Shown: positions 58,701-64,000 of the stretch, piece by piece
Numbering within the stretch: position 1 is the stretch's first letter
Layout of the letters: each line of letters opens with the position of its first letter
Origin: JAEUHO01 sp046350655
GTDB taxonomy: Bacteria > Planctomycetota > PLA2 > JAEUHO01
Assembly: GCA_046350655.1 (NCBI GenBank)
Contig: JAXMAB010000006.1
Location: 434,001-498,000 of the forward strand
Direction: 5' to 3'
Length of the DNA: 64,000 bases
Program-made: the position numbers and the translations under genes
The notes under the pieces: generated by a model
Database searches by the model: none
Told to the model about the DNA's origin: nothing
Seen by the model: the letters and a program-made list of their open reading frames with translations, nothing else

Positions 58701-58788
58701 GAACTTCGGCGTGGGCGGCGGCGCCCCGACCGAGATCCCCGGCACGACGAAGGCCCCGGCCCCGGCGTCCGGCGAGGAGGGCGGCTGA
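55750..58788 (+). CDS. FHA-TM-CAP giant protein
   Basis: 1012 residues from the ATG at 55750; in-frame codons before it lack coding character. The N-terminal FHA domain (1-100) has LIVGRADDCDVQIADKRASKHHLRL and DLQSSNGTIVGDG. A single helix (about 167-189, VVRGSVVLAVAVLALVAVEVLVAK) crosses the membrane. About 600 residues of mostly helical, Ala-rich sequence with a Pro-rich linker follow. The C-terminal CAP/SCP domain (from about 835) has ITNEYRTMMG, SARAHSRDMATRGYFAHEAP, GGGMSENIAG and SSGHHRNIVSDWADMGVGF. It probably links cytoplasmic phospho-signals to an exported CAP domain. A degenerate REP copy lies in its Pro linker. Confidence 0.88.
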   Translation: MAELRVRVPGESERTVPLSNRPLIVGRADDCDVQIADKRASKHHLRLDPVDPTDGAPRVWVVTDLQSSNGTIVGDGKALRRALHPGDVVRVGDVALEFVDAAPAAAPVLGAPPAVVLSGALVEEATVVPNAPVEVVAPPPDEPAPEARDVVASADALRASLAGRRAVVRGSVVLAVAVLALVAVEVLVAKVADGRAARRAESDAYETLLATHDEPWERWGPRFAEFESSYPASRHLDDLRAVAEAKQASGKRLREAEEELLAIHRNAVGRSESEILGRLLELKQRVGDGTPLDRSLRVAIDGATLRRAEAVAREWSAAEAEADRALARGDASTALRRLAAFQAAHPALTSAEAEKFATKRTAVLVAANGLATAAIESAAKTSDGDAQRTVLLAALNGLAGTPEAERLRGALLAAAKGAPPTLPPTPGPVPAPGTQGPPRPVPTAPTVPTPAAPPEPALSTPALAALAQKAADAETAARERRFADAAAAYRALADAPDAPARRKAEWATRADDLGRVQKLVDELAAAATAGPPPRVKLDGGVFEVLSADATGVRLRRGEKETPLGWAALPPADVLALLANGKESPDRHLALALVAAELADRPSAVKHLLPLVDLPSHRDLAFRVMAQRIDGRTSVPDGGYFALDGDLLDRGEFGRRSEAKHLASIREEAGRLVDQVAKDPAFKALEKLRARRDELDRRRAHALLAIFNETHWPYPHNDPATARAYDLVTEEVMRRWRSVQEVWNESLKVPAPKGEVVEKAVARHAAIVAELQSKGLDTATLTAAMDPYGLYVGAGVLTIRSYFRTAEERDLLAYNRWVMEVYNPSRLAVATDAEREQIRITNEYRTMMGWAFRVQPGPDAYASIEPKTLDAILGKAVETARQPLRAVRIDDRLVASARAHSRDMATRGYFAHEAPANPATGEPATSPFDRMQKAGYMGGGMSENIAGAGGPMDAHLMWLRSSGHHRNIVSDWADMGVGFAGPWTQNFGVGGGAPTEIPGTTKAPAPASGEEGG
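57044..57060 (+). repeat. degenerate REP-like element in the FHA-CAP Pro-linker
   Basis: CGGGGACGCAAGGCCCG differs from the 16-mer by an extra G and one G-to-A change, again at a linker-coding site. Confidence 0.35.
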
Positions 58789-58832
58789 CCCCCCGCGGGG
58801 GCGACCCTGCTGCGCATTCGCCGTCCCGGCGC

Positions 58833-58838
58833 TACGAT
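58833..58838 (+). promoter_or_regulatory. -10-like TACGAT before the FHA-TM gene
   Basis: GGCGCTACGATGCGG, 42 bp before the GTG at 58881; shares CGCTACGAT with the divergent promoter at 18060. Confidence 0.4.
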
Positions 58839-58880
58839 GCGGGCTCCCCGGCCGTCCGGGTCCCGTCGGAGCCTCTCCCC

Positions 58881-59855
58881 GTGCCGAAGATCTTGATCCA
58901 GGAAGGCGGTCAGCAGAGCGTCTTCGAGCTGTTCGACGACGAGATCACCATCGGCCGCGGCGCGGCCAACGCCATCCAGGTCGCCGACGGCCACGCGAGC
59001 AAGCACCACGCGGTGATCCGCCGCCTCGGCGGCCGCGTCAAGCTGGTCGACCTCGAGAGCAAGAACGGCACCCGGGTCAACGGCGAGTTCAAGAACCAGC
59101 GCTGGCTCGCCCACGGCGACGTCGTCGCCATCGGCGCCATGACGATGACCTTCGACGGCAGCGACGTCGCCGCCGCGCCGGTCCCGGTCGCCGCGGCCTA
59201 CGCCGCCCCGGCCGTCGTCAGCGGGCCCGCGCTCTCCGTGATGGCGGCGCCGGCCGCCCCGCCCCCGATGCCGGCCGCGCCCCGCGCCGCGCCCCGCCCG
59301 TCGTCGTCGCGCCGCGCGCGCGACGACGGCGACGAGCGCGAGGAGCGCCCGCGCGGCGTCCCGCGCCGCTCGAACAACAACGCGGTCGTCGCGATGATGG
59401 TCGGCGCCGGCGTCATCGGCCTCATCGTCATCCTGATCCTCCTGATCGGCGGCGGCGCCGGCAAGAACGCCCTCGCGTTGCGCTCCGCCAAGCAGCTCTA
59501 CCAGCGCGACCAGGACCCGGCGGCCGCCGCGGCCTACCTGCGCAGCCAGGCCGACCCGAGCGACGTCGACGGCTACGTCTCGGTCGCCGAGAAGCTCAAG
59601 GAGTGGGACAGCATGGCCGCCAACGCGGGCAACGACGCCCTCGTCGACGAGGCCAAGGCCGTCATGAAGAAGCTGATCCGCGACCGGGTCGAGCAGCACA
59701 TGAACGGGCTGTCCGACGAGGCGCTGGGCCGCCGCGCCCTCGAGTTCGCCGAGAAGTACAAGGACACGCCGACCGCCATGGAGCTCCTCAACTCGCCGTA
59801 CGGCGACAACCCGAAGCTCCGGGCGCTCATGGAGAAGGCGAAGGCCGCGAAGTAG
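58881..59855 (+). CDS. FHA-domain single-pass membrane protein
   Basis: 324 residues from GTG 58881 (VPKILIQEGGQQ). FHA domain at 1-95: ITIGRGAANAIQVADGHASKHHAVI and DLESKNGTRVNG. An Ala/Pro then Arg/Asp-rich linker leads to a membrane helix (about 168-192, AVVAMMVGAGVIGLIVILILLIGGG). The 130-residue exported tail is helical (SAKQLYQRDQDPAAAAAYLRS..) and TPR-like. As with the neighbour, a cytoplasmic phospho-Thr reader is tied to a periplasmic part. Partner and role are unknown; the Ser/Thr kinase at 48965 is a candidate source of the signal (inference). Confidence 0.85.
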   Translation: MPKILIQEGGQQSVFELFDDEITIGRGAANAIQVADGHASKHHAVIRRLGGRVKLVDLESKNGTRVNGEFKNQRWLAHGDVVAIGAMTMTFDGSDVAAAPVPVAAAYAAPAVVSGPALSVMAAPAAPPPMPAAPRAAPRPSSSRRARDDGDEREERPRGVPRRSNNNAVVAMMVGAGVIGLIVILILLIGGGAGKNALALRSAKQLYQRDQDPAAAAAYLRSQADPSDVDGYVSVAEKLKEWDSMAANAGNDALVDEAKAVMKKLIRDRVEQHMNGLSDEALGRRALEFAEKYKDTPTAMELLNSPYGDNPKLRALMEKAKAAK

Positions 59856-59891
59856 CCGCGCGGCCCCGGGCGCCGGTCCGAGGTCGGGGGG

Positions 59892-59933
59892 CGGGACCGC
59901 GAGGCCCGCGCGCCGTCGGGACCGCGAGGCCCG
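59892..59933 (+). repeat. REP direct pair
   Basis: Two exact 17-mers CGGGACCGCGAGGCCCG start at 59892 and 59917 in direct orientation, between the convergent FHA-TM and arginase genes. Confidence 0.8.
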
Positions 59934-59952
59934 CGCGGCGGCGCCGGCCGCG

Positions 59953-60879
59953 TCAGAGGATCGTCTTGCCGAAGGCCGAGAGGATCAGCTCGACGGCGAG
60001 CTTGGCCGTCCGGTTGTTCGTGTCGAGCACCGGGTTCAGCTCGACGAGGTCCATGCCGAGGAGCCGTCCGGACTTCGCGACCTTCTCGCAGGCGAGGTGC
60101 GCCTCGCGGTAGGTGAGCCCGCCCGCCACCGGCGTCCCGACGCCGGGCGCGAACTGCGGGTCCACGCCGTCGAGGTCGAAGGAGAGGTGGACGCCCGCGG
60201 TGCCGTCGAGCGCCCGCGCGATCGCCTCGTCCATACACGTCCCGATGCCGCGCTCGTCCACCTCGGACATCGTGTAGACGCGCACGCCGAGGCGGCGGAT
60301 GCGCTCGCGCTCGCCGGGGTCCACGTCGCGGGCCGCGACGATCGAGACGTGGCGCGGGTCGAGGGCCGGCTGGTCGCCCGCCAGCGCGACCAGCTCCCGG
60401 ACGCCCTCGCCGAGGCTGACCGCGAGCGGCATCCCGTGGATGTTCCCGCTCGGCGAGGTCTCCGGCGTGTTCATGTCCGCGTGGGCGTCGATCCACACGA
60501 GGCCGACCGGCTGGCCGCGGCGCCGGTGGAACCGCGCCTGCGCCGCGAGGCTCCCGATCGCGATCGAGTGGTCGCCGCCGAGCGAGAGGGGCACGGCCCC
60601 CCGCTCGAGGGCCGCGAGCGTGTGGTCGCGCAGCTCCGTGCAGCACGCGAGGACCTCGTGGAGGTAGCGCACGTGCGCCTCGCCGATGGGGCAGACCTCG
60701 GGCTCGCGCACCTTCACCGACCCGGCCTCGACGACGTCCCAGCCGAGCCGCGTGAGGCGGCTCGCCAGCCCGGCGATGCGGATCGCGCTCGGGCCCATGT
60801 CGACCCCGCGGCGGCCGGCGCCGAGGTCCATGTGGACGGCCGTGATCGAGACGGCGCGGGCGGGGGCGATGGGGGGCAT
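59953..60879 (-). CDS. rocF: arginase
   Basis: 308 residues, the arginase length. It hydrolyses L-arginine to ornithine and urea with two Mn ions. Metal motifs: SLGGDHSIAIGS, WIDAHADMN and SFDLDGVDPQFAPGVGTP; PSGNIHGMPLAV is the arginase-specific loop that separates it from agmatinase. The start opens with SITAVHMDLGAGRRGVDMGPSAIR, also arginase-like. In the cell it may supply ornithine for polyamines or use arginine as nitrogen source; a link with the spermidine-synthase-like pair is only suggestive. Confidence 0.94.
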   Translation of the reverse strand: MPPIAPARAVSITAVHMDLGAGRRGVDMGPSAIRIAGLASRLTRLGWDVVEAGSVKVREPEVCPIGEAHVRYLHEVLACCTELRDHTLAALERGAVPLSLGGDHSIAIGSLAAQARFHRRRGQPVGLVWIDAHADMNTPETSPSGNIHGMPLAVSLGEGVRELVALAGDQPALDPRHVSIVAARDVDPGERERIRRLGVRVYTMSEVDERGIGTCMDEAIARALDGTAGVHLSFDLDGVDPQFAPGVGTPVAGGLTYREAHLACEKVAKSGRLLGMDLVELNPVLDTNNRTAKLAVELILSAFGKTIL

Positions 60880-60931
60880 GGGACGCGGACCTCGCGGGAG
60901 GGGCCCATTCCACCACGGGGGCGACGGCGGC

Positions 60932-60947
60932 CGGGCCTCGCGTCCCG
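60932..60947 (-). repeat. REP-like 16-mer
   Basis: CGGGCCTCGCGTCCCG, exact reverse complement of the 16-mer, in the 84-bp gap between the arginase start and the exporter stop. Confidence 0.7.
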
Positions 60948-60963
60948 GGGAAGGGGCCGCGTC

Positions 60964-62838
60964 CTACGGGGCGCCCCGGCCGTCGCGGGCCGGCGCGCCC
61001 GGCGCGGCGGTCCCGGCGCCGTCGCCGGCGGCCGGGGCGTCGACCGGGTCGTCGGCGAGGCCGCGCGCCCGCAGGCGGCGGTACGTCTCGCTGCGCGCCG
61101 CCACGTCGGCCGGCGGGCCGAACGCCTCGACGCGGCCGTCGCGCAGGACGAGGACGAGGTCGGCGCCCTCGACGGTCTCCGGGCGGTGCGCGATCACGAA
61201 GACCGTCCGGCCCGGGAGGAAGTCGGCGAGCGCGGCGCGCAGGGCCTCCTCGCTGTCGCGGTCGAGCGCGCTGGTGGGCTCGTCGAGGAGGAGGATGCGG
61301 GGGTCGCGCAGGACCGCGCGCGCGAGCGCGAGCCGCTGGCGCTGGCCGCCCGAGAGGCCCACGCCGCCGGCGCCGAGGCGCGTGCGGTAGCCCTCCGGCA
61401 TGGCGGCGACGAAGTCGTGGGCGTGCGCGCGGCGGCAGGCGGCCTCGATCTCGGCGGGGGAGGCGTCGGGGCGGCCGCGCGCGACGTTCTCGGCGACGGT
61501 GCCCTCGAAGAGGTCGGGGTGCTGGTGGACGATCGCGCACCGCCCGCGGACCGACGCGAGCGTGGCCGCGCGCACGTCGACGCCGTCGACGGCGACGGTC
61601 CCGCGCGTGGCGTCGCGGAGCCGCGGGACGAGGTCGAGGAGCGTGGACTTGCCCGCGCCGCTCGGGCCCACCACGGCGACGCGCGCGCCGGCCGGGACCT
61701 CGAACGAGACGCCGTCGAGGGCGGCGCGGCCGTCGGGGTAGACGTAAGCGACGTCCACGAAGCGGACCGCCCCGCCGCCGGGCGGGAGGGCGCGGGCGCC
61801 CGGCGCGTCGGCGATGTCGGGCGCGCGGTCGCGGAGCGCGAACAGGCGCTCGGCCGCCGCCGACGAGATGCCGATGCGGTTGCCGAGGTCGCCGAGCTTG
61901 CGGAACGGGTCGAGGGTGCCGAGGAGCGCCGTGTACAGCGCGAGGAACGCCGCCGCGTCCATGGCGACGATGCGGGAGAGGCCGACGCCGAGCATGGCCG
62001 CGACGCCGAGGGCCGACATCGTCTCGAGGACCGGGCTCGTGAGCGCGTCCGTGCGCGTCATGCGGCGGTCCTCGTCGTAGAGGCGGGCCGAGCGCGCCTC
62101 GAAGCGGGCGACCTCGGCCGCCTCGCCGCCGAAGGCCTGGACCGTCCGCAGGCCGCCGAGCGCCTCGGCGGCGACCGACATCATGCCGCTGCGGGCCTCG
62201 AGCACGCCGCGCGCGCGGCGCCGGATCTTGCGCGCGAGCAGCGCCGTGGTGCCGAACACGACCGGGAACACGAGCAGCGTGAGGAGCGTCAGCCGCGCGT
62301 CGATCGCGACGGCGACGCCGACCATGCCGACCACCTTCACCGGCTCGCGGACGACCTTCGCCAGCGCCGCGCCGAGGCCCGCCGACAGGTAGTCCACGTC
62401 GGTCGTGAAGCGCGTGATCGAGTCCTGGACCCCCCGCGCCTCGTAGAAGCCGACGGGCTGCTTCAGGGCGTGCGCGAACACCTCCTCGGCCACGTCGAGG
62501 ACCGCGCGGCGCGTGAGCGCGGCGGTCCAGGCGTCCTGGAGGAAGCGCGCGAGGGCCTTGAGCGCGGTCAGCGCGACGCCCAGCGCGAGGAACGCGGCGA
62601 GCAACGAGGCCTTGTCGCCGCCGGCGATGCGGCGCATCGCGTCGATGAGGCCCCGCGACCACGCGTCGATCGCGCCGTGGCCGGCGCTCTCCTCGCCGAA
62701 GAGCACGCGGAAGAACGGCAGGCCGGTGGCGAACGTCGCCGTGTTCAGCACGCCGACGGCGAGGGCCGCCGCCAGGGCCGCGGCGAGGCGGCCGCGGTGC
62801 CGCAGCACGTACCGGACGAGGCGGAGGTAGGGGGTCAC
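60964..62838 (-). CDS. MsbA-like ABC exporter (fused permease-ATPase)
   Basis: 624 residues from GTG 62838 (GTGA overlap with the kinase gene). About six membrane helices (1-330) form a type IV exporter domain with GFYEARGVQDSITRFTTDVDYLSAGLGAAL. The ATPase has VAVVGPSGAGKSTLLDLVPR, IVHQHPDLFEGTVAENV, signature LSGGQRQRLALARAV, ILLLDEPTSALD and VIAHRPET. The helix and loop pattern and the adjacent lipid-A-kinase-like gene point to lipid A or LPS flipping as in MsbA; other lipid or drug exporters remain possible. A Pro/Gly/Ala tail ends the protein. Confidence 0.9.
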   Translation of the reverse strand: MTPYLRLVRYVLRHRGRLAAALAAALAVGVLNTATFATGLPFFRVLFGEESAGHGAIDAWSRGLIDAMRRIAGGDKASLLAAFLALGVALTALKALARFLQDAWTAALTRRAVLDVAEEVFAHALKQPVGFYEARGVQDSITRFTTDVDYLSAGLGAALAKVVREPVKVVGMVGVAVAIDARLTLLTLLVFPVVFGTTALLARKIRRRARGVLEARSGMMSVAAEALGGLRTVQAFGGEAAEVARFEARSARLYDEDRRMTRTDALTSPVLETMSALGVAAMLGVGLSRIVAMDAAAFLALYTALLGTLDPFRKLGDLGNRIGISSAAAERLFALRDRAPDIADAPGARALPPGGGAVRFVDVAYVYPDGRAALDGVSFEVPAGARVAVVGPSGAGKSTLLDLVPRLRDATRGTVAVDGVDVRAATLASVRGRCAIVHQHPDLFEGTVAENVARGRPDASPAEIEAACRRAHAHDFVAAMPEGYRTRLGAGGVGLSGGQRQRLALARAVLRDPRILLLDEPTSALDRDSEEALRAALADFLPGRTVFVIAHRPETVEGADLVLVLRDGRVEAFGPPADVAARSETYRRLRARGLADDPVDAPAAGDGAGTAAPGAPARDGRGAP

Positions 62839-64000
62839 CGCGGGCGCCCCGTGGGGCCGCGCTTGCGGGCCGACGCCCGCGCGACGAGCCGCGCCAGCGT
62901 CGCCGTCGGCAGGCCCGGGCGCTCGAAGGCCGCGACGTAGCCGAGGAGCACGCGGTGGCGGTCGGCCCGCGAGACGACGGCGCCGACGGACGCGTCGAGG
63001 CGCGCGAGGTCGCGGGCGCGGCGGCGCCAGGGCACCGGACGCCGCGTCGCGCGCGCGCCGTCGAGGTCGACGACGGCGTACGCGACGCCGCGCGGGGTCT
63101 GCCAGGCGACGAGGTTGGGGGCCTTGAGGTCGCGGTGCACGACCTCGGCGTCGTGGAGGCGCCGCAGGAAGCGGCCGAGGCGGTGGAGCGCCGCGCGCCG
63201 CGCCGCGGGCGCGAGCGCGCCGAACGGCGCCGCCGCGCCCGGCGCGCCGACGACGGCGGCGTGGAGGTCGACCGCGGGCGCCGACCCGCCGGCCCGCGCG
63301 GCCACGTAGACGCCCGCGCCGCCGCCGTCCGCGGCCGCGAGCAGCGGCTCGGGGCACGCGACGCCGCGGATCCGCAGCGCGTACGCCCGGCGGAACGCGC
63401 GCACGGCGCGCGGCGTGCGGAACCGGTCGCGCCACGTGCCCGCGTACCGCTTCAGCACGACCTCGCGGCCCGCCGCGCCGTCGTCGCCGGGCGCCGGGAA
63501 CACGACGACGCGGCCGCCGGCCTTCAGCGGCCGCGCGCCGGGCGGGTCCGCGTCGAGCCAGGCCGCCGCGGCGGCCTTCCACGTCGCGTCGGTCGCGTCG
63601 AGGTTGCGCACGGCGCGCCCGCCCGACGGCGTGGGCGCGAACACCTCGAAGTGCCGGCCCGTCCGCGTGGGACGTCGCGCGCGCCCGCGCCGGTACGCGC
63701 GCGCGACGCGGCGCGCCTGCGCGGCGACGAGCGGGAACCACCGCCGCGCGGCCGCGCGGTCGCCGTGCTCGTACGCGACGAGCGCCGCGAGCGCCGCGCG
63801 CGCGTCGGGCGCGAGCCCGTGGGCCGCGGCCGCGAGCGCCGCGACGCGGCGGTGCGGCGGCAGCGGCGGCGCGAGGTCGCGTGTGCCCGGGTCGAGCAGC
63901 ACGGGCCCGCGGGGCGTCACGAGCAGGTTCCCGCGGTGGACGTCCGGGTCGGCCCAGCCCGCGTCGTGGGCGCGCCGCAGCAGCGCACCGACCTCGACCG
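62835..64000 (-). CDS. tandem Kdo/LPS-kinase-like protein (start beyond right edge)
   Basis: The frame is open to the right edge, so the N-terminus is missing; 387 residues are visible. The first visible ~45 residues end one kinase-like domain: GALLRRAHDAGWADP then DVHRGNLLVTPRGPVLLDPG, a catalytic-loop and metal-loop pair. A second, complete kinase domain follows (from about residue 120): GREVVLKRYAG with the Lys, an ACPEPLL hinge region, VVHRDLKAPNLV catalytic loop and AVVDLDGAR metal loop. WaaP/KdkA-type enzymes phosphorylate LPS core heptose or Kdo. Coupling to an MsbA-like exporter supports an envelope-lipid role. GTG 63920 is an internal codon. Confidence 0.75.
   Translation of the reverse strand, partial: VEVGALLRRAHDAGWADPDVHRGNLLVTPRGPVLLDPGTRDLAPPLPPHRRVAALAAAAHGLAPDARAALAALVAYEHGDRAAARRWFPLVAAQARRVARAYRRGRARRPTRTGRHFEVFAPTPSGGRAVRNLDATDATWKAAAAAWLDADPPGARPLKAGGRVVVFPAPGDDGAAGREVVLKRYAGTWRDRFRTPRAVRAFRRAYALRIRGVACPEPLLAAADGGGAGVYVAARAGGSAPAVDLHAAVVGAPGAAAPFGALAPAARRAALHRLGRFLRRLHDAEVVHRDLKAPNLVAWQTPRGVAYAVVDLDGARATRRPVPWRRRARDLARLDASVGAVVSRADRHRVLLGYVAAFERPGLPTATLARLVARASARKRGPTGRPR

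Overview
The window is very GC-rich (third codon positions almost all G or C), densely coded, and has no rRNA, tRNA, phage, insertion-sequence transposase or CRISPR array that I can see. Gene content suggests a chromosomal segment of an uncultured Gram-negative bacterium, most likely Planctomycetota. The clues are FHA-domain membrane proteins, a Ser/Thr kinase with a GspE-like N-terminus, a Cys-rich OB-type lipoprotein, a YHS lipoprotein and tandem TlpA-type secreted proteins. Myxococcota or another high-GC phylum cannot be excluded from sequence alone.

Layout. 0-9 kb: a truncated glycosyltransferase/YdjC fusion, a secreted esterase, a MazG-like protein, a DMT transporter, polyphosphate kinase and two secreted TlpA thioredoxins. 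9-12.6 kb: an HtrA protease followed by a degenerate protease-PDZ partner. 12.6-21 kb: envelope glycan genes (two membrane glycosyltransferases, a metallophosphoesterase, and an overlapping ATP-grasp / deacetylase / GT4 trio) plus a secreted HMA protein. 21-29.4 kb: a lipoprotein gene with apparent frameshifts, then an export operon (Cys-rich protein, frameshifted TolC, HlyD, ABC ATPase, two FtsX permeases, Cys-rich lipoprotein) and a YHS lipoprotein. 29.4-34 kb: two adjacent membrane-fused spermidine-synthase-like genes. 34-46 kb: bacilliredoxin, isocitrate dehydrogenase, DUF309, a Lon-N protein, LarB, an S9 peptidase, carA, a tautomerase and purA. 45.5-50.5 kb: uppS-cdsA-phoH-ybeY-Ser/Thr kinase-VOC, tightly packed. 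50.6-60 kb: rpmB, UvrD helicase, a FHA-GAF-sigma54 activator, a FHA-TM-CAP giant and a FHA-TM protein. 60-64 kb: arginase, an MsbA-like exporter and a tandem-kinase protein cut by the right edge.

The most unusual features are not genes. A 16-17 bp sequence, CGGGAC(C)GCGAGGCCCG, recurs in both orientations throughout the window. It lies mostly between genes, sometimes as inverted pairs forming strong hairpins, and sometimes inside genes exactly at linkers or loops. It looks like a REP-type extragenic palindrome family. A second, about 145 bp dispersed repeat occurs twice in opposite orientation. Many genes also have a TANNNT -10-like hexamer only 6-30 bp before the start codon, suggesting many near-leaderless transcripts. 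Apparent single-base deletions cluster at 21.8-23.2 kb, which may be assembly error or real decay.
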